A stretch of 64,000 nucleotides of DNA from Acanthosepion esculentum (Eukaryota > Mollusca > Cephalopoda > Sepiida > Sepiidae). Location: contig OZ038485.1 of assembly GCA_964036315.1 (NCBI GenBank), positions 101,196,249 through 101,260,248 on the forward strand, written 5' to 3'. Under the pieces are notes generated by a model. It ran no database searches. It was not told the origin of the DNA and saw only the letters and a program-made list of their open reading frames with translations. Positions 23,482 to 33,599 of this stretch are shown in pieces; the first letter of the stretch is position 1, and each line of letters begins with the position of its first letter. The translations under genes and the position numbers were made by a program.

Positions 23482-23689
23482 CGAGAAGGATGAACCGAGG
23501 CACGCATAAAAGCGTAAGCCCAGATGCCTAAGTAAGCAATCTAAGAACTTCAAAAATGCACGTAAATTAGCTTGTATTACAGACAAACGTCATTCTGAAA
23601 ATAACACGTATCAGATTTGATTTTGATCCCTGTTTTCTTTTGTGGGCCTTATTTATTTCTTTGTCCCGCGTGTACGTGACTGCCTAAGA

Positions 23690-23694
23690 AAGAC

Positions 23695-23745
<51 letters not shown>

Positions 23746-24087
23746 AAAGTTGACGATAGGAAATAGTTTGAAAAAGAAAGAAACTAGCAAAGAAAAAAAT
23801 GAGATTATGGTAAAATTTTAAGAAAGAAAGAAAGAAAGGAAGAAAGAAACAGAGAAAGAAAAGTTGACGATAGGAAATACTTTGAAAAAGAAAGAAAATA
23901 GCAAAGAAAAAAATTAGATTATGGTAAAATTTTAAGAAAGAAAAAAGAAAGAAAAAAGAAAGAAAGAAAGAAAAAAGAAAGAAAGAAAAGTAGACGATAG
24001 AAAATAGTTTGAGAAAGAAAGAAACAAGCAAAGAAACAAAAATGAGATTATGGTAAAATTTTAAGAAAGAAAGAAAGAAAGAAAGAC

Positions 24088-24138
<51 letters not shown>

Positions 24139-24330
24139 AATAGGAGACGATAGGAAATAGTTTGAGAAAGAAAGAAAGAAACAAGCAAACAAACAAAACA
24201 AACAAAAATGTGATTATGAAGAAAGAAAGAAAGAAAGAAACAAACAAACAAACAAACAAACAAAAAAAAGAAAGAAACGGAGAGTGAAAAAGAAAGAAAA
24301 AGAGAAAGGAAGGAACAAAAAATATATACC
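23690..24330. repeat. Homopurine (GAAA)n higher-order array
   Basis: About 640 bp almost purely purine on this strand. 'gacgataggaaatagtttga' recurs at about 23750, 23866, 23992 and 24146, and 'gattatggtaaaattttaag' recurs three times, so the unit is about 115-155 bp. The 223-codon minus-strand frame rich in FLSF is the shadow of this array. Confidence 0.95.
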
Positions 24331-25105
24331 TACATACATTCATACATGTATACATATTTGGGTGTAATGTTCTTTAAAAGAAAAAGAAAGTACTTTCCTT
24401 TTTAGAGGGTTTTTTTTCTTGATGATGGTATGAAAGGAATTGTTGATTTTAGGAAATTATATCAGAAGGTTTTCTTTCCTCCCTGTTTTTTATCTATTTT
24501 TTTTTTACGCTAACTCATTTGTAAATAGATTTTATTTTGTTTTGCCTTTTAATGTATATTAGGCACGTCGTGTCAAATTCACTGATCAGCATCGGCGTAA
24601 GAAAGAAAAACGCTCCTATGCACCCAAACACAGGTAAACATTACTACCGTTATTTATCCTTTTTACTCTTTTCTCCCTCCGCGTTCTCATCTAGTACGCT
24701 TACAAAGAATGGTTCAGAGGAAAGAAAGGGGATACGCAAGCTTGGTGATATATCTTAATTTTTGCTGTTGTTCGAAAAATGATATCTTAATTTGAAAGAC
24801 TCAATAAAATTCCGTTCAAATGGAACAAATCTAAAATTTCTATGCATAAGCCTTTTATTTCTCCTTTATGAAAAGATGGGATTCGGGTATGAAAAACATT
24901 GCTGACAAACAATTATGGACTTTGTGAGTCGACATTAAAACGTTGTAGACTTAATCCATGATAAACTCTGAGAAAGGTGTAAAAATCTAAATAAACCTTT
25001 ATTGTTAAGATCATAGAAAAAGTGAAGATTTACACTAAAACGTCGCGATCTGAACACCAGTAAAAGTGGGCTAATTTGCAGTCTCGGAACCGCGCTCAGT
25101 TCCAG
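24331..25105. other. No recognised gene
   Basis: AT-rich, with two related segments 'aaaacgttgtagact' (24935) and 'actaaaacgtcgcgatc' (25032) in an ~105-bp imperfect repeat that includes the words 'ataaac' and 'gtaaa'. Nothing coding is supported. Confidence 0.3.
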
Positions 25106-25107
25106 TT

Positions 25108-25250
25108 GTCTATAATTTAATAAAATCTACCGTTTGGGACTTATCGACAGTAAAATTTCCGACTCATTCGCGTAGTTGGAGGCTACGGCACGGCATCCAT
25201 TACTAGGGTTATTTGCATACATTCTCTGCTGAATAGACATACGCAGAAGA
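25108..25250 (+). repeat. Left arm of ~120-bp inverted repeat around the LTR
   Basis: 'gggacttatcgacagtaaa' and 'gactcattcgc' match the reverse complement of 26308-26422 with about 80% identity. The arm ends 80 bp before the LTR begins. Confidence 0.75.
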
Positions 25251-25330
25251 TTACCTAGTTAGCGACCTTTTCACTGAACTTACACGTCTCAATTACTGCG
25301 CAACTGAGGACTCATTGCGTGCGCAATAAT

Positions 25331-26302
25331 TGTTGTGGTAAACCCTCCTAAAGTAGAATGAACTCTTCCTCCTCTCATAAATACTAACTGCGAGACTTCC
25401 TAGCAAGAGTCGCGACCGCGTCTTTGACTGGTTGTGACATCTGTCGAACTCTCCGTCTCGGCGGGGAGGGACTCGGACGGGGCTTTGTCGCAGGGCAAAG
25501 TGCCGTCTGGGAAGGTAGACAGTCCCTAAACCCGTTTATACGGGTTGTAAATGGGCATATTTTTGTCCGAGCCTACGGGCTCGGTAAGCCCACATTAAAC
25601 CGGCCTTGTGCCACATCGACCCATGTGGGGGGGTTGCTAAATATTGAGTCGCGACCGCGTCTTTGACCGTGTGCGACATCTGTCGAACTCTCTGCTTTGG
25701 CAGTGAGGAACTCGGACGGAGCTTTGCTGCAGGGCAAGGTTTCGTCCGGGGAGGTAGACAGTCCCTGAACCCGTTCATACGGGTTCTAAATGGGCATATT
25801 TTCGGCCGAGCCTACAGGCTCGGGGATCCCACATTAAACCGGCCTTGTGCCACATCGACCCGTGTGGGGGGGTTGCTAAATATCGAGTCGTGAGCAGTCT
25901 CTGACTGTGTGCGACTTCTGTCGAATTCTCTACTTTGGCAGAGAGGAACCCGGACAAGGATTTGTCGAAGGGCAAATTTCATCCGGGGAGGTAGACAGAT
26001 CCAGAACCTGTTTATGCGGGTTCTAAGGGAATATTTTTGGCCGACCCTACGGGATCGGAGAAATCCACGTTAAACTCGGCCTAGTGCCACATACATTCCT
26101 CGTGGGGGGACTGATAAATATAGAGTCGTGAGGCAGTCGGTTGGCAAGCGGAGACGCAGTGTTAACCTACCGTTCGGACGTACACCTCTATCTGCTTATT
26201 ACTAACCCTCTTGCTTTGTATATATCTGTTATTTCAATACACTTGTTCAACCTACATTCGTCTTCTGTGTCTTTATTTCTGGCCCCTAAACAGGCCACAA
26301 CA
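25331..26302 (+). mobile_element. Solo LTR, 972 bp, three structured units
   Basis: Termini TGTTGTGG and CCACAACA are perfect inverted matches, as expected of an LTR. A TATA-like 'cataaata' lies at 25378. From 25407 three units of 239, 239 and ~238 bp run head to tail (starts 25407, 25646, 25885; the next 'gagtcg' is at 26123). They are followed by a U5-like 3' part. A typical unit contains, in order, hairpins CTCTCTGC/GCAGAGAG, GGACGAGGCTTTGCC with GGCAAAGTTTCGTCC, AACCCG/CGGGTT, CCGAGCC/GGGCTCGG and CCACAT/ATGTGG. A clean target duplication was not found (ataat and aaaat). Neither a primer-binding site nor a coding region follows. Frames of 76-82 codons in the units are not conserved between copies. 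Confidence 0.9.
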
Positions 26303-26307
26303 AAATA

Positions 26308-26422
26308 TCTATCCAGCAACAAATGTAGGCAAACAACGCTAGTAATGACTGCCGCGGTGCGAATGAGTCCGAACGTTTACTGTCGATAAGTCCAGAACGA
26401 TAGATTTTATCAAATTATCGTC
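26308..26422 (-). repeat. Right arm of ~120-bp inverted repeat
   Basis: Pairs with 25108-25250 and begins within six bases of the LTR end. Either the LTR inserted at the tip of an older fold-back element, or these are the termini of a larger non-autonomous element. Confidence 0.75.
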
Positions 26423-26747
26423 GGTATTTTCGAGTTATGCATGTACATTTACACGTAAATGTAACAATTTGGGAAATTTTAGCATAAACTGTGCCCGGGT
26501 CCTACACTGAAAATTAACCCAAAAGTGTCATTCTTCAGGATTCAAAATTCAAGCTGAGACTCGGTGAAATAAAATCGACAAAGGATCAAATTAGCTTAGT
26601 ATCTCCCTAAGTCGGGAAGTGGTGAATTATTTTCTCGGGATTTAGGCATTTTATGCATCCACCCAATTGATTGAGATCAAAATTTCAGATTTCAAAATGA
26701 TGGAATATTGATCTTTTTCTGCAATGTAAATTTAAACCTAGGGCTTA

Positions 26748-26807
<60 letters not shown>
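26748..26807. repeat. (TA)n microsatellite
   Basis: About 30 TA units at the 3' end of the repeat at 26808-26960. Confidence 0.95.
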
Positions 26808-26809
<2 letters not shown>

Positions 26810-26960
26810 CCAAGAGGATAGAATCCAGGTAGAACTCAATGTCCAGGACAGAGTAAGAATATAATAATAACGGCTCAAACACTAATATTCCATGGTTATA
26901 ATTTATTACATTGGAATAGTAATCACGATCCATTTCATCAGACCTACAAATTCAAAAGGC
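26808..26960 (-). mobile_element. SINE-like repeat ending in (TA)n
   Basis: The reverse complement reads 'gaatttgtaggtctgatgaa', then 'ccatggaatattagtgttt', then 'ctgtcctggacattgagttc', then 'atcctcttgg' and the TA array. The same layout occurs at 38665-38855 and 47325-47433. Shorter tail copies lie at 44700-44760 and 56860-56900. Confidence 0.75.
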
Positions 26961-26989
26961 CATATATATATATAACATATATAAAAGCC

Positions 26990-27048
<59 letters not shown>

Positions 27049-27059
27049 TGTATATAAAA

Positions 27060-27094
<35 letters not shown>

Positions 27095-27166
27095 CAGTGA
27101 AAATTGTTCATCAGACCTACAAATTAAAAAGTCATATATATATATATATATTTAACATATATAGAA

Positions 27167-27248
<82 letters not shown>

Positions 27249-27250
27249 CA
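26961..27250. repeat. Compound (TA)n/(TG)n tract with 'aaaagcca' spacers
   Basis: Six TA blocks and one TG block (27015-27050), separated by 'aaaagccatat'. 'gttcatcagacctacaaatt' is duplicated at 27102, from the SINE-like repeat flank. Confidence 0.9.
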
Positions 27251-27599
27251 GTGAAAATGGTTCATATGTCGAAGCGTTAGCCCCGAATAAACAAAGAAAG
27301 TGAATTACAAAGACATCGTCATGTAAGAAGATAGATGATTTTTTTTATTTTTTTATTTTTTGACAGTGTGATTTTTGTGATGGAGACGGGCTTTTAAAAA
27401 AAAGAAATTCTTTCAAAATACAGTTCAACTGCTGCGAGACTGTGTATTATGCAAAGCGTACAAAATCCACAGAGTCAAAATAAAAAAAAATAAAAACAAA
27501 AAACGACCTTGACAAGATTATACAGCTGCTATGATAGGTGTTATATATTTGGTGGGTACAGCATAAATTTAACCAACAACTCTAACAGTTACCATCGAA

Positions 27600-28185
27600 A
27601 ACGTGTCCTGGGTATGACGATAAACTACATCCGAGTCCTGGGTATGACGATAAACTACATCCGCGTTCTGGGTATGACGATAAACTACGTCCAACGGCAG
27701 TGCCTCTGATAATACATTTTTTTGAAAAATAATGTTGGCAGCTGTACAATTTTGGAAAAATATCACCGGCTATATTTTTTTTTGAAAGAATAGTGTTGCC
27801 GGCTATACATATTTGAAAAAAATTACCAGCTATATATTTTGGAAAAAAATAATGTTACCAGCTATACATTTTTGGAAAAAATAATATTACCAACTATAAA
27901 TTTTTGGAAAAAATAATATTACCAGCTACACGTTTTTGGAAAAAAAATAATATTGCCAGCTATACATTTTGGAAAAATAATATTACCAGCTGTATGTTTT
28001 AGAAAAATGATATTACCAACTATACGTTTTTGAAAAAAATAAAATTACCAGCTATACATTTTTGAGGAAAAAAGACGTTACCAGCTATGCATTCTTGAAG
28101 AAAAAATATTACCAGAAATAAAAAATTCTTTTCGGCATTAAATGACCCATTGAGGTTGATGTGCCGTAAAACAAACCAAACCAAA
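27600..28185 (+). repeat. Composite interspersed repeat, copy 4
   Basis: Three 31-bp units ('cctgggtatgacgataaac'), a remnant of the conserved domain ('agtgcctctgataa'), then an expanded AT array of ~11 'ttaccagctatacatttt' units at 27720-28110, then the end module 'ttcggcattaaatgaccc'. The conserved domain is largely deleted. Confidence 0.8.
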
Positions 28186-28385
28186 TCGTCGAAAACAACT
28201 CATCTTGATGTATATTATCTTGATCTAAAATTTATCAGCACCACCTCTAAAACAATAAAAGATATAGTCAACACCAAATGAAACAGCTATTTCTGATGAA
28301 AGATCGGGGCCGATCTGAAATATCAAATATATATAAAAAAAATATAAATAAATACTTTCACAAAAAAACATTCAATTTTTTTTAA
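28186..28385 (+). mobile_element. Unclassified repeat with hammerhead-like core
   Basis: Shares 'aaatactttcacaaaaaaac' and a core at 28293-28320 with 56225-56355. The core reads CTGATGA, stem AGATCG/CGATCT with a four-base loop, then GAAA, which fits the conserved part of a hammerhead ribozyme. Stem III is at most a few A-T pairs and stem I is not convincing. A TA array follows shortly. Confidence 0.5.
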
Positions 28386-28408
28386 TTTGCAACTTTTCAG
28401 TTGTTTTT

Positions 28409-28416
<8 letters not shown>

Positions 28417-28468
<52 letters not shown>
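28417..28468. repeat. (TA)n microsatellite
   Basis: About 25 units. Confidence 0.95.
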
Positions 28469-28470
<2 letters not shown>

Positions 28471-28838
28471 AAAAGTAGCTGCAATTGAAAGAAAAGAGGG
28501 AAAAGAGAGGAAAAATAAAAAATGCAATGAGTGAGTGTAAAGTGAAAAAACGACTAAAAAGACAATTAACCACGACATTCTACACGTACGCGCAGATTAG
28601 GTGCGTGGTCGTAGGTGCGGGAACATAGACTATGCAGAAAAAAACTTGCACCAATGAAAAGTGCATATAAAAAAGAAAAATCGCGAAATATAAGCAGGCA
28701 ATTGATGATACCCCCTGAAGAGTGGACGGAGTGATTCCCTGAGTGTCCGTCTACGAATCTCTGTAGCCGGGATGCTCAAGGATACACCAATCAACTAAGT
28801 AAAAATATTTTATTTGTCTTAATCATATTTATGTACAC

Positions 28839-28987
28839 GCACACGCGCACACACACACACACACACACACATCTATATATATATATATATGAGAAAATTC
28901 AAAAGAGAATATGCAGGATTATGTTGTCTTTGACATTCAACACAACATGTTTATAAGAAAAGTTGCTGCCAAATTACAAACACACAC

Positions 28988-29057
<70 letters not shown>
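28839..29057. repeat. (CA)n and (TA)n tracts
   Basis: CA at 28839-28871, short TA at 28875-28890, (CATA)n at 28986-29001 and TA at 29002-29057. Confidence 0.9.
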
Positions 29058-29060
<3 letters not shown>

Positions 29061-29400
29061 TATATTTTGGCAGCATGTTTTCATTGAGACATGTTTCGGT
29101 GAATAATTTAGTTCTGTCTACTTATTTTCAATTGGGTCTATTCATATTCACGGTTAAGCTTTTTTGGTATCGTTATTTTAGGACGAAAGAAAATCGCCGT
29201 GTTCATACATATTTATTTTATTCTGTGTACTTTCGACCTAGCACAATGTCAACATCAGTATTGTAGTGTTCACTATTGTCGAAGTTAAATTTCTTACTTG
29301 TTGAGTAACCGTTTAAGGGGAGGTAACTATATGGCTGTGGAGAGTTTTTTAAATAAGTAGTTATGAAACTATTAGTGCAAACCTTGGCATTTCAAACTAT

Positions 29401-30500
29401 CTATTGTACATATTTTAAAACATTTGTGGAGTATTCATAATCAATGTTATTAAGGTTTCGTTTGGATTTTTTTATATGGATAGCTTCAAGAATTTTTAGT
29501 TTATGTTTATTCTTTTCCTAAGAAAGTATAGAAGTATTTTCAACAAGAATATTTCTGAATTGCGAATGTGGACAGGTATGTTGTTGTAAACGTTTAGAAA
29601 TGTTGGACACGTTGTTCAAATGAAAACTTAGTCGCCGAGACAACGTTGTTGTAGTGTGTCCAACATAAATATTACTTTTACCTTTGAAGATACAATCTCC
29701 CAGAGGATATTTAAATTATAGACGATGTTGGTCTTCTACAAAATGTTAGTGGGTGGGGAAGTGTCATTACTAATGATTGTATTGACTTGACTTGACTTGA
29801 ATAGTATCGGTTATCACCACGTTTCGCAGCCATAGAGAAGGTATAGTCCGAACAATAGCCTGATAAATGCGCTCCTTCGTAGTCGCGGAAATCTCTCGTC
29901 GCCCCCATAGTGATCGCTAGTATATCTAATACAATCATTCCGGTCAAGCGGAATGATTGTATTAGATATACTAGATTTAGTGTAGTATATAATTAATTTT
30001 ATATTTTTATTAGGATCTGTGTTGGATATATTAGTATTTATTAATTTTTTAGGATATTTTCATCTTGTTTATAATGTATTTTATGTATTTGGTTGTGCTA
30101 TAAAAGATTAAGGTTTGGGTTAAGTATTATATACTATTTTTTTAGTGTAAAAATCTCTGATGGAGCATCTTATTTGTTCATCAACAATATAGTTTGGGAA
30201 GTTATTATTAATAAGAGTTTTAAATTATTTAATTCGCTGTAGAAAATCTGTTTTGTGGATGAATTAATTTTTGCACGGTTTATTAGGTTTTTTATAATTA
30301 TATTTTTTAATAATTTGGACATTCGCTCTTATAATTAAGCGTACAGGAATTTATACTGGTAGGGTTTTGACATGGGGAGATAATGAACTTATTGTTATTA
30401 ATGGTTATCAATATATCTAAAACAGGAATTTTTGTTGTTATTGTTAAGTTCACATGTAAATTTAAGGACAAAGTTATCCTGGAATTGTTGGAAAGACTTC
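29401..30500 (-). pseudogene. Penelope-like retroelement remnant (RT C-terminal part and GIY-YIG domain)
   Basis: On the minus strand, 30445-30310 reads 'KIPVLDILI' and 'NINSCTLNYKSECPNY'-like text of the Penelope RT. 30200-29975 contains 'IRCSIRDFYTKK' and 'NKNIKLIIYY'. 29715-29401 reads 'GDCIFKGKSNIYVGHTTTTL', 'SRRLSFHLNN', 'KHKLKILEAIHI' and 'NNIDYEYSTNVLKY' with a TAG stop, the GIY-YIG-type endonuclease C-terminus of Penelope-like elements. About 200 bp (29750-29945) between the two parts does not fit the protein and contains a perfect hairpin. There are many stops. Chromosomal 5' sequence is missing. Confidence 0.75.
29917..29974. repeat. Perfect 26-bp inverted repeat, 6-nt loop
   Basis: Arms 29917-29942 and 29949-29974 are exact complements ('ctagtatatctaatacaatc' onward) around 'gtcaag'. 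It sits at one border of the insertion inside the Penelope-like remnant. Confidence 0.95.
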
Positions 30501-30629
30501 TATACTTTTTCACGAAAAGAATAAACATAAACTAAACATTCTCGAATCTATTTATATTAATTTTTTTTAAAATCCAGTTGGAAATTAGTAGACAGAACAT
30601 GTTTAAATTATACAACGACACATGTTTCA

Positions 30630-30634
<5 letters not shown>

Positions 30635-30663
<29 letters not shown>

Positions 30664-30693
30664 CTGTATGTGTGTGTGTGTGTGTCTATGACA
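30635..30693. repeat. (TA)n-(TG)n microsatellite
   Basis: Short TA run followed by about 24 TG units with two interruptions. Confidence 0.9.
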
Positions 30694-30714
30694 CCATATG
30701 AAAGTTTCTAGCGA

Positions 30715-30860
30715 TTTAGTAAGTGTAGCTTGGATGTGGCACAAGATCGAAAGTATGTAGCACCCCGTGTGTATCGTACTCACTATTTTGTCGTAATTGA
30801 TCGAAGTAGCGAAGACTGCAAAACAAAACCGGTCGCACAAGGTCCGTAGGACTGATATAT
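30715..30860 (-). mobile_element. tRNA-derived SINE fragment
   Basis: The reverse complement gives 'caattacgacaaaatagtga' then 'gtacgatacacacggggtgc', matching the head of 30992-31130. It is followed by 'gatcttgtgccacatccaag'. Confidence 0.65.
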
Positions 30861-30874
30861 AATTGATTTGCTAT

Positions 30875-30965
30875 GCTTAGCTTAGATGTGGCTCAAGGCC
30901 GAAAGTAGGGAGCACACAGTGAGTATCGAATTCCTTACTTAGTCGTAATTCATTTTACCAGTCTG
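30875..30965 (-). mobile_element. tRNA-derived SINE fragment
   Basis: Second inverted copy ('agtgagtatcgaattcctta', 'gatgtggctcaaggccgaaa'), closely related to 30715-30860. The head is cut at 'gtcgtaattca'. Confidence 0.65.
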
Positions 30966-30991
30966 CCAAACCGCATATGGCCCACAGGACT

Positions 30992-31130
30992 GGGGCACCT
31001 CGAGACGGTGTAATGGTTAGCAATCTTGTCTCGCTAGAACAATTACGACTGAGTAGTGAGTTCGACCCTCACTGAGTGCCCCATACTTTCTGCTTGTAAC
31101 TACTCTTGGAAAATCACTATGGCCCACAGG
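30992..31130 (+). mobile_element. tRNA-derived SINE head
   Basis: 'ggtgtaatggttagcaa' is an A box like that of glutamine or glutamate tRNAs. 'gtgagttcgaccctcac' is a perfect T arm with B box. GGGGCAC at 30992 and GTGCCCC at 31076 can pair, but three extra bases separate the T stem from the acceptor strand and the anticodon loop is wrong. It is therefore a pseudo-tRNA SINE head, not a working tRNA gene. Confidence 0.75.
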
Positions 31131-31184
31131 ACTGATATTTAGTGTACGTGCCGTGAGTTCGAGCGCCAGTAAATATTCTTCTAT

Positions 31185-31260
31185 GTGCTATGTCCCTTCA
31201 GATCTTAGGGGGATCATAGCTCTCCACAATTTCATGTCCATTGTAGCTCTTACGAAAACA
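31185..31260 (-). mobile_element. Endonuclease-RT LINE 3'-end scrap
   Basis: 'gctctccacaatttcatgtc' resembles 19610-19640 and 57640-57670 ('cccacatcttcctgtcct'). About 75 bp remain. Confidence 0.45.
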
Positions 31261-31261
31261 G

Positions 31262-32683
31262 TAAAAAAAGTGGACACCGTGATAAAAAACATGCTCCAAA
31301 CGTAATGAAGACATAGTTTTATCGTCAAAATCTTTATGTTATTATTAAATGGAAGGATCAAAGCATTTTCGATTATTTAATTAAAGTTTTACTCCTTTTT
31401 AAAACATTCGAAATTTGCATTAAAAAGCTTTCTTTTTTTGCGTCAACGGTTGTACTAACTTTTAGCACATCAAATTTTAGCCTCTTTTTGCGGTGACAGA
31501 CATATTAATTTGGAAATTCTTCCAAAAATCAAATAATTATCAGATTTTAATTAAATTTCCAGAACTTATTTACCTCAGAATGGAATTATTTTTTTAAATT
31601 TTCTTAAAAATATTTTTACATGCGTTTCAGCCCCTTATTTAATTTTATGAAAACTTGAAAAATTCAATGTGATAATTTTTAGTGACTATATTAGTTCTAA
31701 GCAAGATTCTCCGAAGAATTTAAATCCCGAATATTTTTTTTTTTTTTTTTTTTGCATAATCGGACCCGTCTTATCGAAAATTTATCCCGAATCAAAAAAT
31801 AAAAAAAAACGCAATAAAACAAAGATATTATTTAATTAGAGAATATTTTAATAGCTTTTATGAATAATATATATGAAAGAAATTATTGTCTTAAGAAAAA
31901 ATATTTTTGGTGAAAAATGAATATTTACAAGATTTGTTTTCTTTTTTTACAATTTTAAATCTAATAATTTAAAAAGTTTTTAAATCTTTTAAAATTCATT
32001 TTCAATGTGACAATTCTTGGGTAATATAGTCATTAAGTAAGACTATATTTACTAATCATATATTGTAAAGCTTATTGCAATTCGATGACCTCAAATATTT
32101 CTAAAATAATTTCAATTTATTTTTGTATGTGTGATTACGTGCAGAATTTCTTAAGTATGGATATACAAACCGATAAATCTATCATTAAAAGGTCATATAT
32201 TTTAAGGGTCCCCCCACTTAGAAACTTTATCGTCTGCTTTACCATACTTTACTATGAACACGTTTGCCTCTCAATGCGCTGTCAATAAACCGATTAACAC
32301 GTCAGAGAAACAAGACTCTGCAGTTAAAAAATGTTAGAATACAACATTTTATGTTTTATTTAGTAATATTTGTTTAAAACCAGATTAATTTAACTTTAAA
32401 TTTTGCTAATTTTACTCAAATAACGTTTCAGAAATATATATTTTATTTTTGCAAGATTTTTAAAACCGAGAAACAACTTTTGTTTACAAATGTGTCAACA
32501 ATGGCCGATTTTTATCGATTTTACTGAAAAAAAATCGATTCAGAGTATTTTGCTGACTGGAAATAGTAAATTTTAAGTCCTTTAGCTTTCAGTTAAAGTC
32601 AAAATGAAAACTTCAAGAAGGCTTTTTTTCATTTTTTAAAATTTATTTAAAACTTACATATAACAAATTAGTGGAGGTACTTA
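31262..32683 (+). mobile_element. ~1.4-kb AT-rich element of unknown class, copy A
   Basis: Homologous in inverted orientation to 40237-41697. Shared words include 'gttttatcgtcaaaat', 'gccgatttttatcgatttt' (here) and 'cttcaagaaggct'. The right end is 'agtggaggtac'. The other copy has 'tacctccact' and 'tacttccact' ends next to TA, consistent with a TA-targeting DNA transposon. No open frame over 67 codons; no transposase recognised. Poly-T at 31733-31753. Confidence 0.6.
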
Positions 32684-32694
32684 CTCTTAATGAT

Positions 32695-32890
32695 TTTTTT
32701 TTGTTATCTGCCCTTAACTCTGTTCCGCTATCCATTTACTAAAGCTCACTAAGTAGGTTATGCGTTTTTTTTTTTTGTTTTTTTTTTTTGTTTTTGATTT
32801 TTTTTCTTCTGTTTCTCTTGCCTTCAATCTGTCTTGTGGGTATAAAATTTTCCAAATACTCTATATGTTTAATTTTAGTTTGCAATGAGC
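32695..32890 (-). mobile_element. Endonuclease-RT LINE, 3' fragment
   Basis: 'gcccttaactctgttccgct', 'ccttcaatctgtcttgtggg' and 'ttttccaaatactc' match the LINE end seen at 9480-9545 and 55320-55400. It is interrupted by T-rich expansion at 32765-32810. Confidence 0.6.
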
Positions 32891-32901
32891 TCAACTTGAA
32901 T

Positions 32902-32904
<3 letters not shown>

Positions 32905-32951
<47 letters not shown>
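32905..32951. repeat. (TA)n microsatellite
   Basis: About 23 units adjoining the SINE tail at 32952. Confidence 0.95.
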
Positions 32952-32952
<1 letters not shown>

Positions 32953-33105
32953 TGTCACCCACAAACTGACTGTTTCACTGTATCAAAGCTCATCAGTGTG
33001 GCTAGACGTACGGTTGCCTCTAGCTAAGATCGAAATCCGGCTGAATTGGAGTTAGTCGGATAATCTACCCCTAAGCCGTTGGCGCACGGCAGGGATGAAT
33101 GTGAA
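32952..33105 (-). mobile_element. tRNA-derived SINE with (TA)n tail
   Basis: On the minus strand it starts 'gccgtgcgccaacggcttag', continues 'ccggatttcgatcttag' (degenerate B box) and 'gtgaaacagtcagtttgtgg', and ends at the TA array, giving a complete head-to-tail SINE layout. Confidence 0.6.
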
Positions 33106-33234
33106 TTTAAGAGTATTTATTTTTAGATAAACACGCCAGTGACCGAGAGAACACGATTCGTTTTTTTATCGAAGAGTATTGCATTAGTAGCAGTAATAGT
33201 CACTGTTTACAAAATCACACTTTCTCCCCAAAGA

Positions 33235-33235
<1 letters not shown>

Positions 33236-33312
<77 letters not shown>
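33236..33312. repeat. (TG)n microsatellite
   Basis: 38 uninterrupted TG units. Confidence 0.98.
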
Positions 33313-33313
<1 letters not shown>

Positions 33314-33525
33314 CTTGCAGTACACACTCACCCATATATGCAAAGATGCGCTTGCAAAATTGATTCATGTAGGCTATAGCGGCTGAACCGGCAGGCGTGG
33401 ACCAAGGAGAAGTTTGTGGTCCCGCCTTATATGGTACAAAAGCATCGATGCCTGCATTCACCCAAGAAGAAACCTTCGTGGCACAATTTTCAATTGGAAG
33501 ATTAATGATTTCACTCAAAGGGGCG
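33313..33525 (-). mobile_element. LINE inter-domain fragment joined to a microsatellite, copy A
   Basis: Minus-strand reading 'EIINLPIENCATKVSSWVNA', 'GIDAFVPYK' and 'SPWSTPAGSAAIAYMNQF'. This resembles the linker between endonuclease and RT in CR1-type LINEs (a PWFTP-like motif). It ends at 'cagtacacactcac' directly against (TG)n. Copy B at 37251-37469 ends at the identical position against (TA)n. Confidence 0.65.
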
Positions 33526-33599
33526 TCCTGAACAAAATCATGAAATGAATCCGAATACTAAATAAGCGAAAGAAGTCTTGAGAAGGTCAAATCGTCTTC

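Noticed and set aside
23684..24355. 223-codon minus-strand open frame rich in F, L and S
   Set aside because: It is the complement of the (GAAA)n array; period-driven absence of stops.
25424..25975. Four 66-82-codon frames in the LTR units
   Set aside because: Frames overlap on both strands and are not preserved in the other LTR copies; the structured RNA explains the conservation better.
29401..30500. Intact Penelope-like gene
   Set aside because: Multiple stops, an insertion near 29750-29945 and missing N-terminal and catalytic regions.
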